A stretch of 64,000 bases of DNA from Seongchinamella unica. GTDB taxonomy: Bacteria > Pseudomonadota > Gammaproteobacteria > Pseudomonadales > Halieaceae. The first letter of the stretch is position 1. Each line of letters opens with the position of its first letter. Below, piece after piece: positions 1 through 9,770 of this stretch. Below the pieces are notes generated by a model that was not told the DNA's origin, ran no database searches, and was given only the letters and a program-made list of their open reading frames with translations. A program made the position numbers and the translations under genes. The stretch spans positions 61,376 to 125,375 of the forward strand of contig NZ_SMSE01000005.1 of NCBI RefSeq assembly GCF_004354085.1. The letters run 5' to 3'.

Positions 1-2
1 CC

Positions 3-152
3 GGGGACTATTTACTGGTGCTGGGCGAGGTAGATGGGCTCGATTTTGACAGCAGCCACAGCGCACTCACCTGGAATGGCAAAACCCTTCCTGTAGAGCG
101 CATCGACCAGCATACCCTCGGGAGCTTGTATCGATACGGGGGTGGCTCGTGA
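3..152 (+). CDS. C-terminal end of an unidentified protein (partial)
   Basis: An open frame runs in from the window edge and ends at a TGA whose last base is the A of the next gene's ATG (TGATG overlap). The 49 visible residues include LVLGEVDGLDFD and a Gly-rich end (RYGGGS). The tight overlap with the next gene supports a real, translationally coupled upstream member of the polysaccharide operon. No family can be named from this fragment. Confidence 0.6.
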   Translation, partial: GDYLLVLGEVDGLDFDSSHSALTWNGKTLPVERIDQHTLGSLYRYGGGS

Positions 153-1585
153 TGGACCTGTGGCCGGGCACCCTGGTCGCGATCCTGCTGCCCTGGTTTA
201 CGGGGTCAGCCTGGACCTACTGGCTACTTTCACGCGGCAGCCACTGGCACCCCGCCGCCGTGATTGGCCACGGCTATTTGCTGGGCCTGTTTGCCACCAC
301 GATGATCATGCGATGCTTTCAATGGGCGGGATTGCAGCAGAGTTTCTGGGGCACCAGCTTGTGTCTACTACTGTTAGGGCTATTAGCTATCGCCCTGCTC
401 TACCTGAATCCAGCAAAAACCAGAACCAAACCGGCTGAGCATCCTCTGATGGCCTGGCAAAAGGTCTTAATAACCCTGCTGATGGCGCTGATTGCCCTGC
501 GCTACGCTACAATTTTCCAGGAGCTCCTGCTACGCCCGTTGTTCCCCTGGGACGCGTGGATGAACTGGGCGCCCAAGGCGCTGGTCTGGTTTCACCACGG
601 TGAACTGGTACCTTTTCGCAGCCAGGCAGAGTGGCTGGCGTCACCAGCTGAGGCGCTGGTGCATATAGAAGGTGCCAGAAACGCCTGGAAGTACCCGGTG
701 GGTGTACCGTTAGTACAGCTCTGGGGAATGTTGGCAGCCGGCACCAGCGATCACACCGTAATCTACCTACCCTGGGCACTAATTATCCTTGCCCTGGGCG
801 CAGCGCTCTATGGGCACCTCAAACTCATGGGTGCTCCAAGCATACTGGCCACCACTGCAGCCTACGCCTTGCTGAACATGCCATTTGTAAACGTACACTC
901 GATGCTCGCCGGGTACGCCGACCTATGGGTGACAGTGGCCTTCGGCTGTGCCATCTATGCACTGGGCGCATGGCACTACACGGGTAGGTGGACCTACGCT
1001 TTGTTAGCCCTGATTCACGCGGCCTTCTGCATGCAATTAAAGACTCCCGGTTTGATAATAGGTGGCATTGTCGTGATCACCCTGCTTATAAGCTCGCTGC
1101 AATTTAGAATGAGTACATGGCTTGGACTGGCAGCGACCGCTGCCGCGATCGGCCTGGTCGTTGCTTTCTTCGGCATAGACATCGAAATCCCCTCCGCCGG
1201 TCGTCTAGCCATCGACAGCAAGCAGATCACCGTACCTTATATCGGTGAATTCGAGATCGCATTCCACAACGTAAACCAGGCAATGCTGCAGGTACTGTTC
1301 AAAATGATCAACTGGAACATTCACTGGTACCTGCTGCTGCTCGCGGCCATCGCACTCATGACCAGGCGGGAGATGGCAAAGGGCCTCGCAACAGAACTGG
1401 TCTCGCTGGTTATAACGCTGCTGTTTCTATTTTTCGTCTATTACTTCACTGAGCGTTCGGAGTTCGCACTGGATTTCACGCAGGTTAATCGCGCTCTAGT
1501 CTACTCGATTCCTGTATCGGTAATGCTTGTATTTGGCCTCTTGCTCAACTGGGTGCGCGGTGTTCAGGAGGGGGCAGACAAGTGA
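152..1585 (+). CDS. Multi-pass membrane protein, GT-C/GT39-like glycosyltransferase candidate
   Basis: About 477 residues with many hydrophobic segments across the whole length. The first large periplasmic loop carries PFPWDAWMNWAPKAL, which resembles the acidic first loop of GT-C lipid-linked sugar transferases. No soluble catalytic domain is visible. ATG at 152 overlaps the upstream stop; a GTG one codon earlier is possible. Its place at the head of a run of polysaccharide genes suggests transfer or remodelling of a lipid-linked sugar at the inner membrane. The family assignment rests on topology and one loop motif only. Confidence 0.6.
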   Translation: MDLWPGTLVAILLPWFTGSAWTYWLLSRGSHWHPAAVIGHGYLLGLFATTMIMRCFQWAGLQQSFWGTSLCLLLLGLLAIALLYLNPAKTRTKPAEHPLMAWQKVLITLLMALIALRYATIFQELLLRPLFPWDAWMNWAPKALVWFHHGELVPFRSQAEWLASPAEALVHIEGARNAWKYPVGVPLVQLWGMLAAGTSDHTVIYLPWALIILALGAALYGHLKLMGAPSILATTAAYALLNMPFVNVHSMLAGYADLWVTVAFGCAIYALGAWHYTGRWTYALLALIHAAFCMQLKTPGLIIGGIVVITLLISSLQFRMSTWLGLAATAAAIGLVVAFFGIDIEIPSAGRLAIDSKQITVPYIGEFEIAFHNVNQAMLQVLFKMINWNIHWYLLLLAAIALMTRREMAKGLATELVSLVITLLFLFFVYYFTERSEFALDFTQVNRALVYSIPVSVMLVFGLLLNWVRGVQEGADK

Positions 1586-1790
1586 TCCAGATTTCAATTC
1601 ACGTCCTATGCTGGCAAGGATACCGAGAACACGCGAAACTCCCTCTGGTTCCCCACCGATTGATAAGCACCAAGCAGAACCACCCATCGGATTGGAATCA
1701 TAAAATTTGCTTGGCAAGTCAGAAATTGCGTGGGGGCAAAGCGAAGCCATGCTGGAAAGCCAATCCCTGTTCCCCTCAATCTGCAAGCAG

Positions 1791-2852
1791 ATGAAAACCG
1801 TCTATATCCACGCCGGCAATCTTAAGACCGGTTCTTCAGCACTTCAGGCATTCTGCTCACGTCATCGAAACTGGCTAGGCTCCCGTGGCATCAACTATCT
1901 GGTATCGGCGAGACCAAGGAGAAATCATGACACTCACAGCGCACTGCCACTGAGCCTGCTGAAGGAGCTCGGTTGCTATACACCGCTGTGGTACGACGAC
2001 AACGTCATTTTCCAGGACATTGCTGCGACGGTTAAAACCGAAATCAACAACAGCGACCTGCCTGGCCAATTGATTTCCAGTGAAGAGTTCTACCGCTTTG
2101 GAACTTTCAGCCCCAAAGTGCAGGCTAAGGCAATTGAGCAACTGCAGGCCCTTTTTCATGGTTATGACGTTCGTGTCATTCTCTATATCCGGGGACCGAT
2201 GGAATTTATGGTTTCCTGGTACAAGGAGGTAAACGAAGAGCCGGTTCCACGCCCCAGATTCTCGAAGTATTTTATGAAAATACCTAAGGCCTACCTGGAT
2301 CCGACTTCAACCGCCTCCTTCCTCAGGCAATGTTTTGGCGACGACGCGTTACGCGTGCTGCCTTACACAAATAGCTCCACAGATCATATTCAGAAGTTTC
2401 TTCAGGAAATTGGCGTTAATGATTCGCCATATAGAGAACAAGAGCGTGCTATCGTCAATCAATCACGCCCTGAATACGAAATCGAGCCCCGAAGGCTAGC
2501 GCGCATAGTTGCGCAGCTTCCCGTAGAGGACAGAGAGGAGTTTGCGCAAAGTTCCGCTACAGACAACGGCAGTACATATTCCGAATTCTGCAGGAAGATC
2601 GATTCGATAAACCTGGCATTCAGCGAATTTTGCCACGCGGAGTCGCTTGACCTGGACTATCAACCACTTAACGCAGACGAAATGCTGGAGACTGAGGCCA
2701 GGCTAAATTCTCACAAATGCAAGCGCCCCGGCTTCATAGCGATAGCTCGAGCGAAGTTTGAAACCCCGTCCACCCGCACAAGGGTGTGGACTATTATCGA
2801 TATACTGGGCCTAAGCCGATTGTTTCAGCGCATGTTCAACAGGACAAATTAA
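1791..2852 (+). CDS. Sulfotransferase-like protein
   Basis: About 353 residues. The N-terminus MKTVYIHAGNLKTGSSALQ matches the PAPS 5'-phosphosulfate loop of bacterial sulfotransferases (KTGSS). A later RVILYIRGPMEFMVSWYKE resembles the 3'-phosphate binding strand-helix with its Arg and Ser. I chose ATG 1791 because this loop normally lies at the extreme N-terminus; the frame is open upstream to 1707. It probably transfers sulfate from PAPS to a glycan of the neighbouring locus. The acceptor cannot be told from sequence. Confidence 0.75.
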   Translation: MKTVYIHAGNLKTGSSALQAFCSRHRNWLGSRGINYLVSARPRRNHDTHSALPLSLLKELGCYTPLWYDDNVIFQDIAATVKTEINNSDLPGQLISSEEFYRFGTFSPKVQAKAIEQLQALFHGYDVRVILYIRGPMEFMVSWYKEVNEEPVPRPRFSKYFMKIPKAYLDPTSTASFLRQCFGDDALRVLPYTNSSTDHIQKFLQEIGVNDSPYREQERAIVNQSRPEYEIEPRRLARIVAQLPVEDREEFAQSSATDNGSTYSEFCRKIDSINLAFSEFCHAESLDLDYQPLNADEMLETEARLNSHKCKRPGFIAIARAKFETPSTRTRVWTIIDILGLSRLFQRMFNRTN

Positions 2853-2987
2853 ATGAAGTTAAGCCCAACATATGACGATCTTTTCAAGTGACACATTAGG
2901 CACGACAGTCACCAGGCCAAAAGGAAATCAGGCAAATGACGAGAGCAGGGTAGCAGACATGTATTTGCGGATTATCGCCACGAAAAA

Positions 2988-3860
2988 ATGCACTCCACCA
3001 ATATCCAAAATCAACACCTTGTGAAACTCCAGCAAAGCACCGAATCGGATTTATTAGAAATGATTAAAGCAAAGATCAAAGAATACATTGCTAAAGCAAT
3101 AAAACCTGAGATAGAAGCCGCAAGGCTACGCTCACAGGAAGAAACCAGGACCATCGTCGCAGAAGAGGTAGCGAAAGCACTGAAAAACGAGCGCATGGCG
3201 TTTCACTGGATAGTCAGAAACGAAATCCTGAAGAGCCAGTACAACCTACATTTCGCAGAGCTCAGGGAGGCAAGTGAGTCCTCTTTCGACTATGCGAAAA
3301 AGCATTTTCAAAGCTCCAAGGCCTTTGACGACAAGGTTCGGCTGCGTGAATACCTTTTTACTGAACAAAATTTTACGGAAGGCCTTTTTCTGGAATTTGG
3401 TGTTTTCAAGGGCGAAAGTATTCGGCAAATCGCAGATCTATTTCCTGAACGAGAGATACACGGATTCGACTCATTCGAAGGACTACCTGGAAACTGGCGC
3501 CTTGGGTTCGACAAAGGACACTTCAGCACCGAGTTACCTACAGACTTGCCAGGCAACGTCGCTTTGCACCAGGGATGGTTTTCCAACTCGCTGCCAATTT
3601 TTTTGGCGAAGAATGAAGAAGGAATAAGCTTTCTGCACGTTGACTGTGATCTTTACTCTTCAACTGAAACCATATTCAAGTTACTGCCAGACAGGATTGG
3701 CTCGGGGACTATTATTCTTTTTGATGAGTACTACAACTATCCCGATTGGGAGAAGGGAGAGTACAAGGCATTTCAGGAGTATATCGCTGAGTCTGGCAAA
3801 CAGTATGAGTATATTGCTCACAACATAGCACAGTGCCAGGTAGCAGTTAGGATTCTGTAA
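2988..3860 (+). CDS. TylF/MycF-type class I SAM methyltransferase with N-terminal helical extension
   Basis: 290 residues. Residues 1-90 are charged and helical, probably coiled coil. The methyltransferase domain follows: FLEFGVFKGESIRQIA is the SAM motif I, then HGFDSFEGLPGNW, then FLHVDCDLYSSTETIF and ILFDEYYNYPDWEKGE, which carry the acidic metal and catalytic residues typical of the TylF (macrocin O-methyltransferase) family. It likely O-methylates a sugar hydroxyl of the glycan made here. A 135-bp gap separates it from the sulfotransferase gene, so it may have its own promoter. Confidence 0.82.
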   Translation: MHSTNIQNQHLVKLQQSTESDLLEMIKAKIKEYIAKAIKPEIEAARLRSQEETRTIVAEEVAKALKNERMAFHWIVRNEILKSQYNLHFAELREASESSFDYAKKHFQSSKAFDDKVRLREYLFTEQNFTEGLFLEFGVFKGESIRQIADLFPEREIHGFDSFEGLPGNWRLGFDKGHFSTELPTDLPGNVALHQGWFSNSLPIFLAKNEEGISFLHVDCDLYSSTETIFKLLPDRIGSGTIILFDEYYNYPDWEKGEYKAFQEYIAESGKQYEYIAHNIAQCQVAVRIL

Positions 3861-3869
3861 TGAATTCGT

Positions 3870-4988
3870 ATGCTATCAGCAACTCACTACAGTCAGGCTT
3901 TGCCCGTGAAAACTGACGCAGTTAAGCGCGCGATTCTTGGGCGAAAATCCGCCTACTTGAGCTTCTTTCTTATCCCATTCTTACAAATTGTCCTGGTATT
4001 GCTAAGGGCTCCGAAACTGGTAAGGAAAGACGTGAATTCGCTGCTTGGAAAACGACGGACATTCCAGGCCCTGGAATGTGTGCTCTGGTTCATCAATCAC
4101 AGTCGCTATAGATTTGGCGAAATGGGGACTCAATTTGACATAGGTGGTGTTCTGGGCAGTCAGGGCAAGGAAGCCACACTGGCCTGGATTGAAGAATTTT
4201 GTCATGACGAACATCTCAAATGGACGGCTACTCAGAAGCTAAGCTTAGCCGGGGTTTGCGCCCTGGGCAGCACAGACCCCTGGAAAACAACACTTGAGTG
4301 CACCCCTGACTCTCTGGGCATAGTGAAAAACTGCGCCACCAGGGAGCGCAAAATCAGGCAACACAATCATTGTAGCCTTGATGGAAAGGACGCCCTGTTG
4401 GCGCTGAAAGACCTGCTGCGACTAACCGACCGCGCCTCAATTCCCTGGTTCATGGTCAGCGGCACCTTTCTGGGTGCGGTTCGGGAAAAGAACTTTATTG
4501 GTCACGACTATGATATTGACGTAGGTATCATGGAAAGCGAGTTCAATCTTTCGGAGTTTATTCGATGCATAGATGCAAGCGAAAACTTTCATATTAAGGG
4601 TGTAGAGTATTTTCTGAACTGGGCTAAAGATGGCAGCCATGAATCCGAATTGGAACCTGCTAAGCCCGCAGTGGTGAAACTGCTGCATCGATCCTCTGTC
4701 ACTATCGACCTATTCGTTCACTACCAAGAGCGCGAAAAGTACGTCCACGGTACCGGTAGCCATGTCTGGAGCAATTCCCCGTTTTCAATCGCGCCATACG
4801 ATTTCCTCGGGATGCAAGTACCTGGGCCACAGAACTTTGACCTTTATTTAACAGAAAACTACGGAGACTGGCGACAGCCGAAGAAGAGCTTCGACTGTGA
4901 CTTCGACACGCCAAATCTGAACTGGGCATCAAGCCCCTACACAGAACTCTATTTACGAAACCATTTCGATACCTCAGGACCCTCATGA
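3870..4988 (+). CDS. LicD/fukutin-type nucleotidyltransferase-fold protein
   Basis: 372 residues. The core GTFLGAVREKNFIGHDYDIDVG (about residues 192-213) contains the G-x-x-LG-x-xR and hDxDhD metal-binding signature of the LicD family, which transfers phosphocholine or similar phospho-substituents to cell-surface glycans. The 150-residue N-terminal part is not recognised. Its stop overlaps the next ATG (ATGA). With a TagF-like domain next door, transfer of a phospho-polyol or phospho-aminoalcohol is the likely role, but the substrate is inference. Confidence 0.8.
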   Translation: MLSATHYSQALPVKTDAVKRAILGRKSAYLSFFLIPFLQIVLVLLRAPKLVRKDVNSLLGKRRTFQALECVLWFINHSRYRFGEMGTQFDIGGVLGSQGKEATLAWIEEFCHDEHLKWTATQKLSLAGVCALGSTDPWKTTLECTPDSLGIVKNCATRERKIRQHNHCSLDGKDALLALKDLLRLTDRASIPWFMVSGTFLGAVREKNFIGHDYDIDVGIMESEFNLSEFIRCIDASENFHIKGVEYFLNWAKDGSHESELEPAKPAVVKLLHRSSVTIDLFVHYQEREKYVHGTGSHVWSNSPFSIAPYDFLGMQVPGPQNFDLYLTENYGDWRQPKKSFDCDFDTPNLNWASSPYTELYLRNHFDTSGPS

Positions 4989-7246
4989 AAGCCGTATCCA
5001 TTGTTATTCCAGTTTACAACACGGAACTTTTCCTGGAAGAGTGCCTCGATAGCGTTCTGGAACAAGAGACAAAGCTCGATATCGAGGTCATATGCATCAA
5101 TGATGAGAGCCCTGACAATAGCTTGAAAATCCTTCACCGATATCAGCGCACGTTCCCAAATGTTCTGAAGGTGATTGATCAACCCAATACCGGAGGCGCG
5201 ACTGCGATTAATCGCGGCATATTAGCCGCACGCGGTGACTTCATTCTCATTCTGGACTCAGACGACTATTTGCTGCCAGATAGCCTGGATTCACTTTATG
5301 ATCGAGCGATCGTTACGGACGCGAAGATCGTCGTTGGGAAAATGCTCAAACTGACCAACAACGTGTTCTCCTCAGTTGAAGAGACGGATTGGATTAGTGG
5401 CTCTGCCGTACTTTCCACCCCGAAACAGAGGTGCCAGATTTTCATCAGCAAAATGTATCACGGAAAATTAATGCGCAGGGATTTTCTGGTTTCAGAAAAT
5501 ATTTTCATGAAGGATGGTCAAATATATGCAGACGGCCCCTTTGTTGCGAAAGCGTACACTTCCACTTCGAGCATCGCCACCTTGAACAAGGACGTCGTGG
5601 TTTGGCGAAAGCGTGAAAGCAGCAATAATCTTTCAATCACTGACAGAAAGAAGGAAGCCAGGACCCTTCTCGACCACATGGAATCACTTAGTATGTCCTG
5701 GCAAAATACCGCTAGTGCTAACGAATCACTTTACCTTGAGAAGCTTCTGGAGTTTGATTCCCGCCGCCCTGTATGGCACTTATTCCCCTTTTGGTTGGAG
5801 CGTGATTTTTCGTTCAAACAGCTGTCCAGATTCTATGAAGCCACGGCGGACTATTACTCAATGGTGCGCCACACACAGGTCAAAAACTTGCCGAGGGCGG
5901 AAGGTTTCATCGTTAGAAGTTTGTTCAGGAGGAATAGATATGAATTCTACCTTTTCTGTTATCTCTATTACTGCCGTATCCGCTATAGGCAATTTAGAGC
6001 TCGAACCAGAGCCGGCTTGCGGAAATATTCGCCAAAGAAGTTGCTGGGAAAGCTTGCCCCAATTGGGTTAAAGAGAGCCTACCGGAAGATTAAGCCGAAC
6101 TACGCCGGGCATGATATTTTTCGCTCCTATCTTAGCTCTACAGAAAGAGACGACAATCTGGTTGTATTCGAAAGCTTCTTCGGAAAGTCATACAGCGGCA
6201 ACCCAAAGTATATTCACCAGGAGCTGGCGCGGCATTACCCGGAATTCCGCAGCGTCTGGGTATACAACAAACAACCCCTGGACATTCTGAACTGTGAAAA
6301 ACAGGTACGACGCGGGTCTGATGAATACTTTCAGGCACTTGCCAAGTCCAAGTACTGGGTGAATAACATTCAGTTTCCCGTGCATGAGAAAGCTGACGAC
6401 ACAGTTTATATCCAGACCTGGCATGGAACACCGCTCAAGAAACTTGGATGGGACATAGAGGTATCTGGCCCAGAGGCTGGAGCCAGAGAGAAGGCATACC
6501 GAGAATCAAGAAATTGGGACTACTTGCTTTCGCAAAATTCGTACTCCACGGAAATCTTCCGAAGGTGCTTCAAGTTCGGTGGAAAGATACTGGAACAGGG
6601 ATATCCAATCAACGACATATGGAGCTCTCCTGAGCTGGACAGGATAAAGCAGAGAGTCAAGGATTCCCTGGGTATCCCGGCATCCAAGCGAGTAGTGCTG
6701 TACGCCCCGACGTGGCGAGACAACAACCCGTTAGGCAACTGGATCTACAAGGCAGACGACGTCTTTGATTACGAGGCATGGTCCCGTAACGCCCCGTCTG
6801 ACGTGGTGCTACTGCTGAAATTTCATCACCTGGTACTACCGCCGCGCCTGAATGGCTACGAACAAAGAATAATGAGCGTGAGTGATTATGACGATACGCA
6901 GGAGTTACTCGCCATCGCAGACTGTCTGATAACGGACTATTCTTCAATTTTCTTCGACTATCTGAACAGCGACAGACCTATCATTTATTATGCTTATGAT
7001 TTAGCTGAATATCAGGACTCCACAAGAGACATGTATGTCTCTATGGACCAGTTGCCCGGTCCCGTGGTCACCAGCTTTTCTGAACTCCTCGATAGGGTCG
7101 ATCAACTGGAGGAAGTGGCAACAGGCTTCCAGGACCTGAGGGATGAATTTGCGGCAAAGTTTTGTCCGAATGACGATGGTAGCGCCGCCAATCGCATACT
7201 GGGTGAGATCTTCAAGGCATCCAACGCCATAGAGCACGCACATTGA
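4985..7246 (+). CDS. Bifunctional GT2 glycosyltransferase - CDP-glycerol glycerophosphotransferase fusion
   Basis: 753 residues. The N-terminal GT-A family 2 domain (1-~230) has VSIVIPVYNTELFLEECLDS, EVICINDESPDNS and the ILDSDDY DXD motif. A 110-residue linker rich in Arg and aromatics follows. From about residue 370 a TagB/TagF-type domain shows YIQTWHGTPLKKLGWD, VVLYAPTWRDN, LLKFHHLV and DCLITDYSSIFFDYL, the His-Gly and DYSS motifs of CDP-glycerol:poly(glycerophosphate) transferases. It should add a sugar and a glycerol-phosphate unit in one polypeptide. Overlapping ATGA upstream and TGATG downstream show tight coupling. Confidence 0.88.
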   Translation: MKAVSIVIPVYNTELFLEECLDSVLEQETKLDIEVICINDESPDNSLKILHRYQRTFPNVLKVIDQPNTGGATAINRGILAARGDFILILDSDDYLLPDSLDSLYDRAIVTDAKIVVGKMLKLTNNVFSSVEETDWISGSAVLSTPKQRCQIFISKMYHGKLMRRDFLVSENIFMKDGQIYADGPFVAKAYTSTSSIATLNKDVVVWRKRESSNNLSITDRKKEARTLLDHMESLSMSWQNTASANESLYLEKLLEFDSRRPVWHLFPFWLERDFSFKQLSRFYEATADYYSMVRHTQVKNLPRAEGFIVRSLFRRNRYEFYLFCYLYYCRIRYRQFRARTRAGLRKYSPKKLLGKLAPIGLKRAYRKIKPNYAGHDIFRSYLSSTERDDNLVVFESFFGKSYSGNPKYIHQELARHYPEFRSVWVYNKQPLDILNCEKQVRRGSDEYFQALAKSKYWVNNIQFPVHEKADDTVYIQTWHGTPLKKLGWDIEVSGPEAGAREKAYRESRNWDYLLSQNSYSTEIFRRCFKFGGKILEQGYPINDIWSSPELDRIKQRVKDSLGIPASKRVVLYAPTWRDNNPLGNWIYKADDVFDYEAWSRNAPSDVVLLLKFHHLVLPPRLNGYEQRIMSVSDYDDTQELLAIADCLITDYSSIFFDYLNSDRPIIYYAYDLAEYQDSTRDMYVSMDQLPGPVVTSFSELLDRVDQLEEVATGFQDLRDEFAAKFCPNDDGSAANRILGEIFKASNAIEHAH

Positions 7247-8550
7247 TGAAAAAAAATATACTCATTTTTCCAGCCGGATCTGAAATTGGATTGGAGATTC
7301 ACGCCTCCCTAAAACATAACAAGCATTTTTCGACTTTTGCAGCCTCATCCATACCCAGCCATGCAAACTGTGTGTTTCCGGATAGTGAGCATATACTTCC
7401 TCACATTTCCGACTCCGGCTTCATCGATGGACTCAATCAATTGCTCACTGAACTGGAGATCGACTATATCTTCCCGGCTCACGACGAAGTCATCCTTGCT
7501 TTGGCAAAAAGCTCTCAACGTCTCGCTGCGGAACTTTTATGCGTGCCCTGGGAGATCTGCCAACTCACGCAGTATAAAGCCAACACTTATACGGCGTTGA
7601 GTGAGGAAGCATTCGTACCCCGCTGCTACAGCCAAGCCACTGAAATCGATAACTATCCTGTGTTTCGTAAACCATCGAGGGGACAAAATTCCATAGGAGC
7701 GCATATTGTCGATGATGCCACGCACCTCCAATCCATCGACAAACCATTCAAAGATCACGTCATAACCGAATACCTACCAGGGCGTGAGTACACTGTAGAC
7801 TGCTTCTCGACCCGATCCGGAGAGTTGCTATTTTGCCAACCCAGGGAGCGACTGCGAACAAAATATGGAATCAGCATGCACTCGCTGACCACCAGCGATC
7901 ACGCCCAGCGTATTTCGGAGATCGCCAGGAAGCTGGTCTCTCGTTTGGGCATTTTCGGTGGCTGGTTTTTTCAGGTCAGGGAGGACAAGCTTGGAGTACC
8001 AAAGCTACTGGAGGTCGCCCCCCGAATAGCCGGGACGTCGGTTTCGGCGAGGTTCGGCGGGGTGAACCTCGCAGCGCTGACAATTTACGACGCCATGGGT
8101 ATTCCCGTTTCTGTGATTAAAAATGACCTAAATGTAGAGATCGAGAGGTCTATCGCCAATCGAGTAGTGGCCAGGGAGGAGTTTGACTCCCTGGTAATTG
8201 ACCTTGATGACACCCTGATCACGCCCGACAACAGAGTTTGCATCAAGGTTCTGTCGCTCATTTACCAGTACAGGGAAACAAACCGTCCGGTTACACTGGT
8301 ATCCCGTCACGCTCGAGATATCAGGCAAACATTAGACCAGCACTGTCTATCGTCCTTACTATTTGACAGTATTGTTCATCTCCAGTCCGGGGAACCGAAG
8401 AGTGACCACATGCCGGTCAAAGGCCGGACCCTCTTTGTTGACGACGCATTTGCCGAGAGGCTGGAAGTATCGAAATCGAAAGAGAACGTGGTGGTTATCG
8501 ACGTAGACGCAGTCGACGGTTTTATCGACTATAGAAGAGGGTCAATATGA
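7246..8550 (+). CDS. ATP-grasp ligase fused to a HAD-like C-terminal domain
   Basis: 434 residues. The N-terminal half (to about 300) has ATP-grasp features: a pre-ATP-grasp Rossmann start (NILIFPAGSEIG), FRKPSRGQNSIGAHIV as the ATP lysine and Gly-rich loop, VITEYLPGREYTVDCFS, and VPKLLEVAPRIAG carrying the metal-binding E/N-type strand. The C-terminal about 130 residues start with DSLVIDLDDTLITPDN, a HAD DxDxT/V motif I, and end with TLFVDDAFAER as motif IV. The start ATG overlaps the TGA of the preceding gene. Such ATP-grasp enzymes join a carboxylate to an amine; here it may attach an amino acid to an amino sugar. Substrate unknown. Confidence 0.8.
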   Translation: MKKNILIFPAGSEIGLEIHASLKHNKHFSTFAASSIPSHANCVFPDSEHILPHISDSGFIDGLNQLLTELEIDYIFPAHDEVILALAKSSQRLAAELLCVPWEICQLTQYKANTYTALSEEAFVPRCYSQATEIDNYPVFRKPSRGQNSIGAHIVDDATHLQSIDKPFKDHVITEYLPGREYTVDCFSTRSGELLFCQPRERLRTKYGISMHSLTTSDHAQRISEIARKLVSRLGIFGGWFFQVREDKLGVPKLLEVAPRIAGTSVSARFGGVNLAALTIYDAMGIPVSVIKNDLNVEIERSIANRVVAREEFDSLVIDLDDTLITPDNRVCIKVLSLIYQYRETNRPVTLVSRHARDIRQTLDQHCLSSLLFDSIVHLQSGEPKSDHMPVKGRTLFVDDAFAERLEVSKSKENVVVIDVDAVDGFIDYRRGSI

Positions 8551-9656
8551 GTAATCGAATTGTAATTTCGGAGCCCTCGCTGCCCTCTCTTGAAGAACTG
8601 AAAAACAGCCTCGATGAAATATGGGAGAACCGCTGGCTCACCAATGATGGTCCATTCCTGCAGCAGTTTGAGAACGCTCTAAGGGGATATCTTGGGGCGA
8701 AACATGTGGCAGTACAGACCAATGGTCATAGCTCTCTTGAAATCGGCCTCAGGGCGCTGGATCTCTGCGATGGAGAGGTCATCACTACACCCTACTCATT
8801 TGTTTCTACCAGTCACGCCATCAGGAACGTAGGCGCGCAGGTTGTCTTTTCTGACATCGACGCCAGTACCTTCAACCTTGACCCCTTACTTATTGAAGAA
8901 AAGATTAACCCAAGGACCCGAGCAATTCTCGCAACCCATGCCTATGGCCTGCCTTGCAACCTGGAGGCGCTGGATGAGATCGCTACCCGACACGGTCTTG
9001 CCCTTATCTATGATGGCGCTCACTCCTTTGGCACCACTGTCGAAGGGAATGCGCTGTCACTGTATGGCGATATCTGCATGCTGTCATTTCACGCAACCAA
9101 GATCTTTAACAGCATTGAAGGTGGCGCGCTTGTCACCGCAAATGAAGAAACTCTGAATAGAGTTAGGCTGCTACGAAATTTTGGAATCTCGGGCCCAGAC
9201 GAAATATCTGGCTGGGGCACAAACGCAAAGATGAATGAAATCCTTGCCGCCGTTGGCTTGCTGAATCTAAAGGGAGTTGAAGAGGAGATTTCACGCCGTA
9301 CCCAGGTGGGACAGCAGTACCGTACCTCTCTACAGGGTAATGATGCGTTGCAATTACTTGATCCTGGCCATGGTATCCGTTGGAACCACGCTTACTTCCC
9401 GGTTCTTCTTGATGAGAGCTTCGCTGGCGACGACCTCAAGCGAATCGAGGCCGCGCTGCGAATTGAAGGTGTCGTCTGTCGCCGTTATTTCAGCGTCTCC
9501 ATAAATACCATCGATGTCTACCGCGATTGCCCGGGGGCTGATGAATGCAGGGTGTCAGAGGATCTGGCCAGGAGGGTTATTTGCCTTCCCATCCACGGCC
9601 GTATGTCTACTCAAGACGCTGAAGAGGTATCCAGCAAGTTGCAACGCTTGCTTTGA
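8547..9656 (+). CDS. DegT/DnrJ/EryC1/StrS sugar aminotransferase
   Basis: 369 residues, typical length for PLP-dependent nucleotide-sugar aminotransferases. Visible landmarks are NDGPFLQQFE near the start, the PLP-pocket TNGHSSLEIGLRAL, the Asp-containing LIYDGAHSFGT, and the internal aldimine lysine in SFHATKIFNSIEGGAL. It converts a keto-sugar nucleotide into an amino sugar. The ATG overlaps the previous stop (ATGA), placing it in the same translational unit as the ATP-grasp/HAD gene, which could then acylate the new amine (inference). Confidence 0.9.
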   Translation: MSNRIVISEPSLPSLEELKNSLDEIWENRWLTNDGPFLQQFENALRGYLGAKHVAVQTNGHSSLEIGLRALDLCDGEVITTPYSFVSTSHAIRNVGAQVVFSDIDASTFNLDPLLIEEKINPRTRAILATHAYGLPCNLEALDEIATRHGLALIYDGAHSFGTTVEGNALSLYGDICMLSFHATKIFNSIEGGALVTANEETLNRVRLLRNFGISGPDEISGWGTNAKMNEILAAVGLLNLKGVEEEISRRTQVGQQYRTSLQGNDALQLLDPGHGIRWNHAYFPVLLDESFAGDDLKRIEAALRIEGVVCRRYFSVSINTIDVYRDCPGADECRVSEDLARRVICLPIHGRMSTQDAEEVSSKLQRLL

Positions 9657-9770
9657 CGCTCGAAAAGAGTGGCCGCCAGAAAGCTCGTAAAGAACAGCAG
9701 TTATGATCGTACGATAAGTTAGTAAAAAAAACCGCTATAACACTGCTGATAGCACGCCAGGAGGACGATG

